NCBI RefSeq assembly: GCF_016097555.1 | Contig: NC_054699.1 | Span: 3,392,293 to 3,456,292, forward strand | Direction of reading: 5' to 3' | Origin: Gigantopelta aegis | Lineage: Eukaryota; Mollusca; Gastropoda; Neomphalida; Peltospiridae | DNA: 64,000 nt | Shown here: positions 41,545 through 54,240 of the stretch, in pieces | Layout of the letters: the number at the start of each line of letters is the position of its first letter | Position numbering within the stretch: position 1 is the first letter of the stretch | Made by a program: the position numbers and the translations under genes | Notes under the pieces: generated by a model | Seen by the model: the letters and a program-made list of their open reading frames with translations, nothing else | The model's database searches: none | What the model was told of the DNA's origin: nothing

Positions 41545-42805
41545 AAGTATGTCATCTCATAATAGTTTTAATCTACCTGCAACAAAATAAGGTGTCACAT
41601 GGTATTTATGATTTAAAGTATTTTTGTTAGTAACCTTCATTTTAGCTGAAAATCGCAGTCCATTTAAGAAAAAAGATTTTACCATGTACCGGTTTCAACC
41701 TCAAGTGTACACCGCATATCAAATGTAGACATGGGTGAGGGGATTGACTGAGTAGACCCCCAACCCCCACCCCTGCTCCGCCGTGCCTGATACTACGTAA
41801 AAGATAATAGTACAACTAATCAGTGTCGCATGTTACTACCAATTAGACCTGCATTTTTATAACAAGAAAATGTCTTTGTCTCTGTGTTAAATGTTTGTGG
41901 CGGTTTTTTGTTGTCACAAATATAGGAGTCTACACAATAGAAACAAACAAATACAAAATAAAATAAAAGAAACAGAAAACAATACAACCGCAATTTAGCC
42001 TGCCCTTTGTGTGTGTGTATGTGTGCCCCCCCCCCCCCCCAATAAAACACCGCCCCCCCCCCCCACCCAAAAAGGTAGTAGTAGGCTAATAATAGTAATA
42101 ATTGTGTATTATTATTATTATTATTTCATGTATTATAATGTTGGTAAAATCACATCGCGGTGGGTATGGTTTATTTGTTTATATATATTTTTATATATTT
42201 TTTTTTTTTTAGTACTGTAGGGGCATTATTACGCTATTCATATGTCTATGGAAAACGTACACAAAAGGGTCCGCTAGATTCATATACAATCCCCCTCCCC
42301 TGTTCAGAAAACGCACTGTTCGTACAGTACTTAGTATGTATTCCTCCTGTTTCAGATGGTTCGGTAATACGGATCAATCAAATACTTATTAACCGCCTGT
42401 ATACATTTTTGCTGTGAATATAGCCAGCCCTCGTTAGCGGAGACTATATACACGGCCGTCGTATATATAGTCACATCTAAATATAAACAACGTCTAGTTC
42501 AGGCTATTCTTTAAAAATGTAACAATTCCTATCCCAAGTCAGCTGTTATGGCATATTTTGCATAATAATGAATTTGACAAGGTGGAAAATGAAGGTGTTT
42601 GTGATCCAGATGTTTAGATTTTTTCGCGTACGACTTAAACGATAAATTTACCTACAGATGCAAAAGCCCAACTAGTCGGGATTGTCGACGTTTAACATGC
42701 TTCTGTTCCTAAAATAAATTAATGTATAAGCTTATTATCATTCAGTACATGTTTTTATTAATTTTTAATAACTTATTTTCATTTTTTTTCTATTTTCCTT
42801 ACGTC
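41545..42805. other. Dispersed repeat piece, then unassigned
   Basis: 41545-41735 resembles 28690-28815 (TAATCTACCTGCAA, GTTTCAACCTC). C-runs lie at 42026-42064, and (ATT)n and T-runs at 42105-42215. No gene is seen. Confidence 0.45.
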
Positions 42806-42900
42806 AAGGGATCTTTTATATGCACCATCGCACAGACAGGATAGCACATACCAAGGCATTTGATATACCAGTCGTGATGCACTGGCTGGGACGAGAAATT
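42806..42900 (-). mobile_element. SINE fragment, minus strand
   Basis: Only the distal body is present (GGATCTTTTATATGCACCAT to CACTGGCTGGGACGAGAAA). Confidence 0.85.
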
Positions 42901-43471
42901 ATTTTACAAGGAAATAAGACCCACGATAATTCTCCGTATCTAGTATACAGAACGTAAAGCTGTATTTCGCGGAAATCAATACTAGAACTGGGCCTTTTGT
43001 CGTGTGATGACGATCTATATTTGTAATAGTTTTCCGGGAAAACCCAATTCTATGAAAATAGCAGGGATCGTGTCATTCTGTTGTGTCATTGAATATTGTG
43101 ATTGAAACAAATTGTAGGGCAATCTTAAAGTTGCATAATACCCAAACAATTTATAATTTTATATATCTTTCGTGTGAAATGTAAAACCATTTCATCAAAA
43201 TAATTCCTTTTAATACTATTTTTTAAATTTATATTATTGCAAAATCCATATTAACACGTGGTTTAGCAGTTTTAATTTGACTTTGAATTGCATTTCTTTA
43301 CCTGGCTTCTATTTTATTGGATATGCGATGAATATTTTTCTGCATACTTTATATTTTCTGCAAATGATTCTCAAGAAAACCACTGTTTATGCCGAGTCGC
43401 AGCACATTACAGTTTTAATATTTCTATTATTTGTTATGCAAAGAGTATGTCTGGAATCGCTTAAAGTTAAA

Positions 43472-43700
43472 ATGTGTTTTGTTTAACGACACCACAAGAG
43501 CACATTGATTTATTAATCATCGACATTTGGTAATTTTGACGTATAGTCTTAGAGAGGAAATCCGCTACATTTTTCCACTAATAGCAAAGGGATTTTTTAT
43601 ATGCAACATCCCACAGACAGGATAGCACATACCACGGCCTTTGATATACCAGTCTTGGTCCACTGGTTCACTGGTTGGAACGAGAAAGAGCCCAATGAGT
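43472..43700 (-). mobile_element. SINE, minus strand
   Basis: From TTTGTTTAACGACACCACAA to AACGAGAAAGAGCCCAATGA, without the tRNA-like head. Its counterpart in the duplicate is at 46672-46905. Confidence 0.88.
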
Positions 43701-43740
43701 TGTTAAAACGAACAGTTCATTTTGATTTATTTTCGTCCTG

Positions 43741-43760
43741 GACACACACACAGACACACA

Positions 43761-43821
<61 letters not shown>

Positions 43822-43849
43822 ACACACACAGACACACACACACACACAG

Positions 43850-43881
<32 letters not shown>

Positions 43882-44527
43882 ACACACACACACACAAACA
43901 TACACACACAGACAGACACACACACAGACACACACACACACAGACACACACACAGACACACACACACAGACACACAGAGACACACAGACACACACAGACA
44001 CACAGACACACACACACACAGACACACACACAGAGAGACAGACACACACATACAGAGAGAGACAGACACACACACAAACACACACACACACACACACACA
44101 CAGAGAGACACACACACACACACAGAGACAGACACACACACACACACACACACAGACACACACACACACAGAGACAGATACACACACAAAAGACACACAC
44201 ACACACACACAGACACACACAAACACACACAGACACACACACACAGACACACACAAACACACACACAGACACACACAAACACACACAAACACACACACAC
44301 AGACACACACACACAGTCAGACACACACACACACAGACACACACACACACATACACAGACACACACACACAGACACACACACAGACACACACACACACAC
44401 ATACACACACACACAGACAGACACACACACAGACGCACACACAGACACAGACAGAGACACACACACACACACACACATACACACACACACAGACACACAC
44501 ACTGAGACACACACAAACACACACAGA

Positions 44528-44560
<33 letters not shown>
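43741..44560. repeat. Expanded (CA)n / CAGACA microsatellite, about 820 bp
   Basis: CA repeats with frequent CAGACA, CAGAGA and CAAACA variants. The orthologous position in the duplicate (46950-46962) has only about 6 CA units. Confidence 0.98.
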
Positions 44561-44627
44561 CTATCTAGACGGTCTCTTCAGGACAGTCGGTAATGGTTAG
44601 TGGTTAGTGAGAGTTAAAAGCTGAAAT

Positions 44628-44830
44628 TTGTTTTGTTCAATTACACCACTAGAGCACATTGATTTATTCATCACCGTCTATTGGTTATTAAATATTTAAT
44701 AATTCTGACATATAGCGTCAGAGGAAACTTGCTACATTATTCAGACAGAACAGCACATACCACGGTCTTTGGTATACCAGTCGTGGGGCACTGGTTCGGT
44801 CCACTGAGGGGGTTCGATCCTGTGATCAAT
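44628..44830 (-). mobile_element. SINE, minus strand (uninterrupted counterpart)
   Basis: It has TTTGTTCAATTACACCACTA, TTCTGACATATAGCGTCAGA and GGTTCGATCCTGTGATC. Its duplicate at 47035-49245 carries the LINE. Confidence 0.85.
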
Positions 44831-44884
44831 TAACCTCTTAATATCTGCATTTCAGGCTAATCGCACTCAGGGGAAGCTGTGGAG

Positions 44885-45275
44885 TTGTATCTGAAAGCCC
44901 AATTGTAAAGCGTTCACTTGATACGTGGTCGCCTTGCTGCTTATCGGAAAGAGTAGCCGATGTGGCGGCAGCGGATTTCTTCTAAAAACAATATGTCAGA
45001 ATGACCATATGTTTGACGTCCAATAGCCGATGATCAGATAAAAATCAATGTGCTCTAGAGGCTATTTCTCCTTCCAGCCAGTGTACCACGACTGGTATAT
45101 CAAAACCCCGTGGTATGTGCTACACTGTCTGTAGGATTGTGCATATAAAACATCCCTTGCTACTAATGGAAAAATGTAGCGCGTTTCCTTTTTAAGATTA
45201 TATGTCGAACTTACCAAATGTTTGTATTAATAAATCAATGTAAACTAGTGGTGTTGTTAGACAAAACAAACTTTA
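44885..45275 (+). mobile_element. Two fused SINE copies, plus strand
   Basis: The first (44885-45062) joins a short head (GTAAAGCGTTCACTTGAT) to the distal body by internal deletion. The second (45063-45275) starts at GGCTATTTCTCCTTCCAGCC and ends in GTTAGACAAAACAAAC. Confidence 0.8.
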
Positions 45276-45319
45276 AACAAACTTCTTTTTTAACTTTTGG
45301 TTATAACAGGAAGGAAGGA

Positions 45320-45550
45320 AGGAAATGCTTTTATTTAACGACGCACTCAACACATTTTATGTATGGTTATATGGCGTCAGACATATGGTTAAGGACCACA
45401 GAGATATTGAGAGAGGAAACCTGCTGTCGCCACTTGGTGGGCTGCTCTTTTCGATTAGCAGCGAGGGATCTTTTATATGCAACATCCCACAGCCTTTGAT
45501 ATGCCAGTCGTGGTGCACTGGCTGGAACGAGAAATAGCCCAATGGGCTGG
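45320..45550 (-). mobile_element. SINE family B-like, minus strand
   Basis: From GCTTTTATTTAACGACGCAC through ACATATGGTTAAGGACCACA to ATAGCCCAATGGGCTGG. The distal part has a deletion (CATCCCACAGCCTTTGATA). Confidence 0.9.
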
Positions 45551-45875
45551 TTATAACAGAAACCAGAAAGGCAAGAAACCAGAAAGTTAAGCTCCCATTT
45601 CCATTGCTTAATTCTAGTGGTGACCTGTTCTTGTATAGGGTATAGGGTGGTTTGGGAGTGCTTCCATTAGAACACTGCTCAAACACGCCTGTCGTGGGCA
45701 CAACCTCTGACTTCGCCAGAGAGTTCCATCTAAGACTGGCTTGTAGTATTCATATGTATAGCGTATATCTTGACTGAAAGATTGTACAGCAAAATTATTT
45801 AGCCACATATTTTACCATTGTTTGAAATTAATTTTATGGTTAGCACCAAGAAAGGTTCTTTCGGGTGAATATCAG
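45551..45875. other. Unassigned
   Basis: It includes CCATCTAAGACTGGCTTG, weakly like the LINE end at 18590-18605. No gene is recognised. Confidence 0.4.
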
Positions 45876-45879
45876 AAAA

Positions 45880-46110
45880 AAGGTTTGTTTTGTTTAACGA
45901 CACCACTAGAGTACATTGAATTATTAATCATCGGCTATTGAATGTAAAACATTTAGGACTTTTGACATATAGTCTTAGAGAGGAAACCCGCTACATTTTC
46001 CCATTAATATCAAGGTATCTTTTATATGCACCACCGCACAGTCAAGATAGCACATATCAAGGCATCTGATATACCAGTCGTGGGTGCACTGGCTGGGACG
46101 AGAAATTATT
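45880..46110 (-). mobile_element. SINE, minus strand
   Basis: The body runs from GTTTAACGACACCACTAGAG to GCACTGGCTGGGACGAG. Its distal part is the beginning of duplication copy 2. Confidence 0.88.
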
Positions 46111-46671
46111 GTACCAGGAAATAAGACCCACGATAATTCTCCGTATCTAGTATACAGAAAGTAAATCTGTATTTCGCGGAAATCAATACTAGAACTGGGC
46201 CTTTTGTCGTCTGATGACGATCTATATTTGTAACAGTTTTCCGGGAAAACCCAATTCTATGAAAATAGCAGGGCTCGTGTCATTCTGTTATGTCATTGTG
46301 ATTGAAACAAATTGTAGGGCAGTCTTAAAGTTGCACAATGACCAAACAATTTATAATTTAATATATCTTTCGTGTGAAATGTAAAACCATTTCATCAAAA
46401 TAATTCCTTTTAATACTATTTTTTTAATTTATATTATTGCAAAATCCATATTAACACGTTATGTAGCAGTTTTAATTTCAATTTGAATTGCATTTGTTTA
46501 TTGATACAAACACCTGGCTTCTATTTTATTGGATATGCGATGAATATTTTCTGCATACTTTTTTTTTCCAAAGGATTCTCAAGAAAACCACTGTTTATGC
46601 CGAGTCGCAGCACATTACAGTTATAATATTTGTTATGCAAAGAGGATGTTTGGAATCGCTTAAAGTTAAAA

Positions 46672-46905
46672 TGTGTTTTGTTTAACGACACCACAAGAGC
46701 AGATTGATTTTATTAATCATCGACTATATTTGGTAATTATGACGTACAGTCTTAGAGAGGAAATCCGCTACATTTTTCCATTAATAGCAAAGGTTTTTTT
46801 TATATGCACCATCCCACAGACAGGATAGCACATACCACGGCCTTTGATATACCAGTCGTGGTGCACTGGTTAACTGGTTGTAACGACAAATAGCCCAATG
46901 AGTTG
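46672..46905 (-). mobile_element. SINE, minus strand
   Basis: From TGTTTTGTTTAACGACACCA to GACAAATAGCCCAATGAG; the duplicate of 43472-43700. Confidence 0.88.
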
Positions 46906-47034
46906 TTAAAACGAACATTTCATATTGATTTATTTTCGTCCTGGGTACACACACACACCAATCATCTATCTAGACGGTCTCTCTAGGAAAGTCGTTAATG
47001 GTTAGTGGTTAGTGAGAGTTAAAAGTTGAAGTTT

Positions 47035-47321
47035 GTTTTGTTCAATTACACCACTAGAGCACATTGATTTATTCATCACCGTTTATTGGCTATCAAATGT
47101 TTAATAATTCTGACATATAGCGTCAGAGGAAACGTTTTTTTTGTTTTGTTTTTTTAATTTTATTGTCCCCAGAAATATTTGGCAGTGTCAGGGTTGAGGA
47201 GCCCTGGAGCTCACTGACTTACACATATTTTAAATATATTTCATATACACAATTTGTACACAATGTTCATGTTTAAAACATATACTGCATTAAAAAAAAT
47301 CTCTCATCCACTCACCTACTT

Positions 47322-47363
<42 letters not shown>

Positions 47364-49245
47364 CACACACACACACACACACAAATACCCATGTACATCA
47401 GTTTGCATACATGTCGGTAATTAGTTTTTAATTATTTCTGGGAGCAAGAAAGAAGAGAAAGAAAAAAGGGGAAAAAACGAAACATCAGAAGTGACAGAAA
47501 GGAATAACGGGTTGCAAATTTTATCTTTTAATGTTTGTCTCTAAGCCAGTATGGTTCATGAAAAATTGTCAATAAATAAATTATACCATTTCTTCCAATA
47601 TGTTTCAAAATATTTGTATTCACAGTTTTTAAGCAGAATACACCTTTGAATTTCTAATTTGTTTTTAATTGTCCATTGTAATGATCGTAAGTTCAATTTT
47701 GTTTTTGCATTTTTATAGAATAAATATAATATTTTATATTAATAATCATCCAATTTACTACACTGCTGTTTGGTTCATTAGGCAAACCTAAGATAACTAT
47801 ATGTTTAACAAAAGTAATATGTTCACCCATAGTATTTTTTATCCAATTTGTAATAGATTTCCATAGTTTTTCTTAACAAAATGACAATCATAGAATAAGT
47901 GTTCCATTGTCTCTGGCAGCAGATTACAGAAAGTACATTTATTGGTATCTATATAGTGAATAGTATATAAAAAATGGTTAGTTGCGAGTATTCGATGCAA
48001 TATTCTGTACTGAAACCACCGCAAAGTTGTATCTCTGGTACATTTAAAGGGTATGCTATAATATATTTTCCATTCCCTTAATGAACAGTTAAAACCTTTT
48101 TCCTGATATTTTAATTGTGATTTTGGAATTTGTGATGTTTTGCATAGCAGTTTTTATTGTTCCTTGCAACCTTGTTTCTCTTTTAAAATCTGTTTTAACT
48201 TTTGTGGATAAACTGGTTTATAATTATGGAAAAAATTCAGAGTTTGACAATTTAATTTTCCACATTTTTCAATGAAACATTTTACTGCTTTAATTAAAGA
48301 CGTATAATCTAAAAATTCGTTATTATATTATATTTCACCATAAATTCGTCAACAGTTAGAAAGCCATCATGTACCCCAATTAAATCATTTATAAAAATAA
48401 TTCCCTTTTCGGCATACTTTTTGTAGAAAATGGGGTTTTTATCTTTTAATATTTTACTGTTGTGCCAAATACTGACACCAACTATATCGTCTATACTTTC
48501 AATGATTTCTTCACATTGAATTTTTCTCCAGCTTTCAAGAACATCTATCCAAAAAGGATTACTGATATTTTGCATTTTCTTGCTAACAAACTGATCCCCA
48601 TATATAATTAAATCATGTATTGATACATTTGTAATAGATAAAAAAAGATGTATCCATTTTGAATCATTTGTAAGTAGTCTTCTTATCCATAGATTGAAAT
48701 ATTAATCATTCTTAATCCTCCGTTTTGATCATCTTGAATTATAGTTTCACATTTTATTTTTTTCTGGTTTATTTTCCCATATAAAACTATAAAATCTTTT
48801 ATTTAACTTTTAGACTAGTTGTTCAGATGGAATTGGTAATGAGATTAGTAAATTTATTATTTTGGGTATTATTAATGTTTTTAAAACAGCGAGGCTGCCT
48901 AATAGCGTCAATTTTCGTGCACTCCACATTTTCATTGTACTTTCCATTTCTAATACTTTTGGTTCAAAGTTATCTTTAACTATATCTTTTAGATTTAAAG
49001 AGAAGCGAATTCCCAATAAAGTAAACTTAGCTGAACCCCATTCTAATTTCCATCTAGTATGATGAAAGACTTCATTTGAGAATTTTTTTCTGCCAAGATT
49101 TAGAATAATTTTCAAACCTGAATTTTTGCAAAGCATCTAGAGTAGTAAGTGTACCGTACATGCGTCAGAGGAAACTTGCTACATTATCAGACAGGACAGC
49201 ATATATTGCACTGGTTCGGTCCACTGGAGATTTCGATTCTGTGAC
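47035..49245 (-). mobile_element. SINE split by a LINE insertion
   Basis: The left part is 47035-47133 and the right part is 49162-49245. The target duplication GCGTCAGAGGAAAC is present at 47120-47133 and 49162-49175, and once only in the duplicate at 44715-44728. Confidence 0.92.
47134..49161 (-). mobile_element. L1/Tx1-type LINE, 5'-truncated, with poly(A) and 14-bp TSD
   Basis: On the minus strand the copy starts within the palm-to-thumb part of the reverse transcriptase (LGRKKFSNEVFHHTRW, 49100 downward, near identical to 5019-5066). It continues through ARKLTLLGSLAVLKTLIIPK, FWIDVLESWRKIQ and YNIITNF. A C-terminal zinc-knuckle region follows (KCTFCNLLPETMEHLFYDC, about 47940-47890). 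It ends with AATAAA (47160-47165) and a 3' A-rich tail (47135-47155). A C-run and (CA)n at 47325-47382 lie in its 3' part. Several stops and shifts show it cannot encode protein now. Confidence 0.92.
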
Positions 49246-49629
49246 CAAGCATCTGTCGACTCAAGTGCTCTAACACTAAGCTAGTAGACAATGAATGAAT
49301 GAATGAATGAATGATTATGAATGAAAATTAGAATAACGACACCCAGCACGAAAATTACTTCGGCTACTGGGTGTCAAACTAGTAAATTTATACATTAATC
49401 ATAATCAACATCAATGTAACAAAAGTATGGCCTGTTTGCCAATCTATTTCTTTTGTGAAATAAAATATTACATTGAAGAGTTAAATTTAAAACACAGTGT
49501 AAAAACTGAAACAAAAAAAATTCATACTTTATGTTAATTATTTTTACTGACCTCAGTTCACAAAATGGGCCAATAACGCTAAAAATAAGAAACTTGCCCA
49601 TATAAACATGAAAAGACGTCATCAGATAT
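49246..49629. other. Unassigned
   Basis: (GAAT)n lies at 49290-49322; otherwise no gene or family is recognised. Confidence 0.4.
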
Positions 49630-49805
49630 GTAAACGTAAAGTTTTTTTGTTAACGACAACGAGTAAATTGATATATTTCATCGCTATTGTCGGACACATT
49701 GGGAACAAACGCAACATTTTTTCCCATTGCACCATCCAACAGAAAGGATATGCCTTTGGACCAATGGGATGGGCCCACCGACGGGCATCAATCCCCGACT
49801 AACCG
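49630..49805 (-). mobile_element. Degenerate SINE, minus strand
   Basis: TTTTGTTAACGACAACGAGT, CATTTTTTCCCATTGCACCA and GGGCCCACCGACGGGCATC follow the SINE order, but with large deletions. Confidence 0.6.
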
Positions 49806-50494
49806 CGACGTTTGTTATATTGTAATGAAACGGTAACAGAAACAGGTTTAACATAATTAGTCATTCGTATTATTAGCCTAATAAAACGTGTATATTGTAA
49901 CTGAAGCTAAACAAAATAAATTTTATGTTTATTTCATACTTTAAAGAATGAATGTCTGATAAATTCATTTCGAATCAGATCATTAGTTTCCTGTGTTTTT
50001 AACATTTACAGAAACTGACTTTTAGTCGAAAATTGTTACAGAAGTGTATACAGAACAGTACTGTATAAGTGGTCTGATGACAGTTTTATTAATGATATTG
50101 ATTCTGCACTTGTACATATAGAAGGATGGTCAAACATTCTGGAAAAAAGGTAAAGTCGCCATTATTTTGCAAAGGTAGTCAATCAGGCATATATCTAGAG
50201 AAGTGGTATTGACGACGTATTTCAAAATATGTTGGACCAATGGGAATAGGTAATGTAAACCTGGTTATGAGCTAAACAAAATAAATATCGCTCATGTTAA
50301 GAGATTTTTTTGTATGTCATAGTTCAACTTTTGATGATGAGGTAAATGATTTTATTATTAATCATGACCTGTTGATGGTTGACTGCATTGCTTAATATGT
50401 TTGTCATAGTTCAACCTTTGAGGTAAATGCTATTTATGATGATCCTGTTGATTGTTGACTGCATTATATATAATTCTACGAAGATGAGAGGAAG
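49806..50494. other. Unassigned, small internal repeat
   Basis: A segment around GTCATAGTTCAACTTTTGAT (50319) is repeated near 50404 with changes. No gene is seen. Confidence 0.4.
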
Positions 50495-50555
50495 GTACGA
50501 ATTGTTTTATTTAACGACGCACTTAACACATTTTGTTTACTGTTATATGGCGTCA
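50495..50555 (-). mobile_element. SINE end fragment
   Basis: TTTTATTTAACGACGCACTT and GTTATATGGCGTCAGG are present; it is cut where the non-LTR element begins. Confidence 0.8.
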
Positions 50556-52400
50556 GGGAGAAGAAGTAATACGTGCTATAAAATCACTTAAGTTGGGTAT
50601 AAGCCCATGTGTGGATGGTTTACCATCAGAGTTTTTTTTAAGAATGCATTATCTAAATATGTTATTTAATGCTGTTGTAAATAGTGCTACGGTCCCAGAT
50701 TCTTGGAATGTGGGCTTAATTATTCGATTGTTTAAGAAAGGAGATATTACAGATACAAATAATTTTAGAGGTACATGTTTTATTTCTTTATTAAATAGTA
50801 TTGGAAAATTATTTACTTCTATTTTGGAAACTAGGACTAGGACTTGGCTTGAATTTAATAATATTATCCATGAAGCACAGGCAGGTTTCCGAAATGATTA
50901 ATCTACAATAGATCATATATTTACACTTCAGGCGTTGTGTGAAAACTACCTTAGAAAGCCAAGACATCGATTTTATGTTGTTTTTATTGATCTTCGCAAA
51001 GTGTTTGACTTGGTAGATAGGAATAAGTTACTGTATGTGTTGCATATGAGGGGTATTCAAGGTAAAATATTTAACATTTTAAAAGATATGTATGAAAAAA
51101 TAAAAGCTTGTATTAGAGTAAAGAATGTTAGGATATATCCATTTACAACATCTAGTGGTGTCCGTCAAGGGTGTATGTTAAGTCCAGTTTTGTTTATTAT
51201 TTTTATTAATGAAGTTATAAATGAGATGAATAATAGTAATCTTAGAGGAATTTTTGTGAATGAAAATATTAATGATATACTACAGGGGTAATGCTTCTCT
51301 TTGCTGATGATGGTGTACTTATTGATGGTACAGTAATAGGTTTGTAAAAAAAAAGCTTGATGTACTAAATAAGATTTGTGTAAAATGGGGATTAGAAGTT
51401 AATGTTGATAAATCTAATATAACTGTATTTAGAAATGGTGGGTACTTAAGACGTAACGAGAAGTGGTTTTATAAGGGCATTCAATTAACAACTGTGTCAT
51501 AAGTATTTTGGTATAACAGCCTCTTCTCGTTTGAAATGGTCTAAGGATTGCGAGACTTCATCTATTCAAGCGAGAAACGCCTGTTTTCCTATTTTTACTG
51601 TATTTAAGAGACACCCTACATTATCATACAGTATTGTCCAGAATATATTTGATACTAAAACAGCTCCTATTTTATTATATGGCTCTGAGATATGGGGATT
51701 TACTTATCGAGAATCTATTGAAAATGTATAAAGTAATTTTTTTTAAAGGTTTTTAGGACTTTCAAAGAGAGTATCATCAAATGCTGTACTTGATGAAACA
51801 GGTAGAGATCATTTGTGTGTGAAATACTTTAGCCGTTGTATACAATATGGTTGCAAATTGTTATATATGGATTATGATATGTTGAAATGACATGATGAAA
51901 CTGGTCAAATGAATTGGGTATGACATGTCTGGATTGCTAAAAAATATGGCAGTATCAAGTTATTTATGTCCACCTTTGTACCGAGATGTAAAGACATTCA
52001 TTTTTAATACTGGCATGATAAAATTAATACTTCTCATTTCTTAAAGGCATATTCTTCTTATAAATCTCTTTTAGAAACAGAAAAGTCTATATTATATTTG
52101 TCACAATATTAGGATCTCTTGCGAATTGTTTCTAAATTTATGTGTTTGTTACATACATTAAAAGTACAGAAAAGCAGATATAATCCAGTAATATAAAGAA
52201 ATGAAACTATATGTTTAAAGTGTAATCTGAATCAAGTTGAAGATTAATATCATTTTCTTTTAGTATGTCCATATTATGCTTTGAGCAGGAAATATTTCAT
52301 ATCAGAATACTTTATAGTAAATCCTTCAAGAGAATTTTTTTTTTTTTTATTGATTTCCACCCAAAATATAAAGTGTATGAAAGGAATAGCCTTGTTTTTA
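50556..52400 (+). mobile_element. Non-LTR retrotransposon, reverse transcriptase and C-terminus, decayed
   Basis: Reverse-transcriptase blocks appear in order: LKLGISPCVDGLPSEFF, SWNVGLIIRLFKKGD, NNFRGTCFISLLNSIGK, EAQAGFRND, FYVVFIDLRKVFD, SGVRQGCMLSPVLFIIF, then, after a frameshift, LFADDGVLID (about 51298-51327) with the catalytic Asp pair. A CLKCNL and YHFLLVCPYY zinc-knuckle-like region follows at 52215-52280. At least five stops and shifts break it. The sequence looks unlike the L1/Tx1 copies; I cannot assign the clade. The 5' end is truncated at a SINE fragment. Confidence 0.82.
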
Positions 52401-52993
52401 AAAAGAAATCTGCCAGTTTAAATTGAATATACATGTATAGTAATTTGTACACACGTAGCGCACGATTCATTTGTTCTAAAAGCAGTTATATTGGTCATAA
52501 TATGGCCTCAATAAGTGAATAAATATCTTGTCTTGTATGTCTTGTCCTGTCGATATACACAGTCAACAAGGTTTAAAATCTACAATATATATATAATTAC
52601 TCTTTGCATGAAGAAGTTGGCCTACTGTCCACCAAAGCATATGGGCACAGGCATGGGGGGGGGGGGGGGAGGGGGCAGAGGGAGACTTAATACTATGTAT
52701 ATGATTGGGGACCAAATTCTGTCCAGTCTCTGTTTACACAAAATTACATAAGTTACGGGAAATGGATCATGGTAGGGACGAATTTGTGTTATGTTTTAAA
52801 TATTGTGAAAGCAATGTACATACACACCCATCCAAACTTTTTTTCCCCACTGTATTAAATTTTATAAAACCATACATACTCCCCTCCAATAGTGGGTTGC
52901 CCTCTCCAATAAAAAATAATGGCTACGCCAGTGGGTTTGCGGAAGGTTGTAGGGGAGTAATCGTGGGTTTACTAACCTAGTTTTAATCGCGCG

Positions 52994-53034
<41 letters not shown>

Positions 53035-53751
53035 ACACACACACGCACGCACACACGTAAATGAAAATTATTTTTATAATTACTAACAGTTCGATATATA
53101 TATATATTATAAACCCACCCCACTTTTACTTCTTTCTTTTTTTCTTACTGTGACCCATTTTTCCTACAGACGTCTGTGTCTACATATCCATAGGGTTTGC
53201 AGAGTTATTTCCCATGTATACATTCATTTCCTTTTAATTGAGGGTTATAATATAATACACATGGTCTTTTTAATAGTTTTCGATCTTTCAGATCACCTCG
53301 CTTCTTTAAATATGCACTGCTAATAGCATTAAAAAAATATATATTTAGCCGATGTCGCATTTTGCAAGAATATTTTGGCGCTATGGTCCAGTCGACTACA
53401 GGCCCGTAGGAACATATCTGGAGTAGTGATTTAGGCAGAGGTGGTACAAAAACATGAATTTTTCATAAAAATCAAAACAAAATATATCAGTATAATATAT
53501 GAACACTACATAATATTATGTAAAAATATTAATATATCGTTTTATTTTAAATAATTTAATGCATATATAAAATATTCATATATTAGGGCTAATTCAAATA
53601 CTTCCCTCTCAGCTTTCTTAAATTACTATATATATTAATGATGCATTTTATAGTTCAGAAATCAGATACAAATAGTACTGAGTATAAATAAGATGTATAT
53701 TTTTTAATAATAAGAATAAACCTTGTAACATAAATACAAATGCCTTGTAAC
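52401..53751. other. Unassigned, simple repeats
   Basis: A G-run lies at 52655-52675 and (GC)n(AC)n at 52988-53053. The rest is AT-rich. CCTCTCCAATAAAAAATAAT followed by GGCTACGCCAGTGG near 52901-52934 resembles a MITE end. Confidence 0.45.
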
Positions 53752-54240
53752 AGGGGCGGAACGTAGCCCAGTGGTAAAAAAGTAAAGTTTGTTTTATTTA
53801 ACGACGCCACTAGAGCACATTGATTTTTTTATCTTATTATCGGCTATTGGACATCAAACATATGGTCATTCTGACACTGTTTTTAAGAGGAAACCCGCTG
53901 TCGCCACATAAGCTACTCTTTTACTATTAGGCAGCAAGGGATCTTTTATTTGCGCTTCCCACAGGCAGGATAGCACAAACCATGGCCTTTGTTGAACCAG
54001 TTATGGATCACTGGTCGGTGCAAGTGGTTTACACCTACCCATTGAGCCTTGCGGAGCACTCAGTCAGGGTTTGGAGTCGGTATCTAGATTAAAAAACCCA
54101 TTTCTCGACTGGGATCCGAACCCAGTCCCTACCAGCCTGTAGACCGATGGCCTAACCACGACGCCACCGAGGCCGGTCCCTGTGGTAAAGCGCTCGCTTG
54201 GTGCACGGTCGGTCTGGGATCAAAGAAAATAGCACACGTC
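53752..54240 (+). mobile_element. SINE family A head interrupted by a SINE
   Basis: The head starts GGGGCGGAACGTAGCCCAGT at 53754. It is interrupted at 53779 and resumes at 54178 with GGTAAAGCGCTCGCTTGGTG. The duplicated target is CCCAGTGGTAAA (53767-53778) and CCCTGTGGTAAA (54178-54189). Confidence 0.82.
53779..54177 (-). mobile_element. SINE family B, full length (about 399 bp), nested
   Basis: The complete minus-strand copy includes its tRNA-like head at the right end (54100-54177), whose reverse complement starts ACCGGCCTCGGTGGCG and holds the B-box GGTTCGGATCCC. Its body is the same as in family A. Confidence 0.9.

Larger units (their letters stand above)
42806..44830. repeat. Segmental duplication, copy 1
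   Basis: It aligns block by block with 46014-49245: SINE end, a segment with TATCTAGTATACAGAA and CTGTATTTCGCGGAAATC, another SINE, CA tract, then 'TAGTGGTTAGTGAGAGTTAA', and a third SINE. In this copy the CA tract is about 820 bp. The LINE-free sequence 'TATAGCGTCAGAGGAAAC' at 44711-44728 is the empty site for the LINE in copy 2. Confidence 0.9.
46014..49245. repeat. Segmental duplication, copy 2
   Basis: It is the counterpart of 42806-44830. Without the LINE and its extra target copy it would be about 1.19 kb, against about 1.2 kb for copy 1 without its CA tract. Point differences and small indels suggest the duplication is not very recent. Confidence 0.9.

Noticed and set aside
43601..44600. 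Long open frames on both strands (HTHT.. or VCVC.. peptides)
   Set aside because: They are translations of the CA microsatellite; the open frames exist in several frames and both strands simply because the dinucleotide contains no stops.
46200..46290. Hammerhead-like CTGATGA near 46211 (and the related 43003)
   Set aside because: GAAA occurs downstream, but no stem II complementarity is present between the two boxes.
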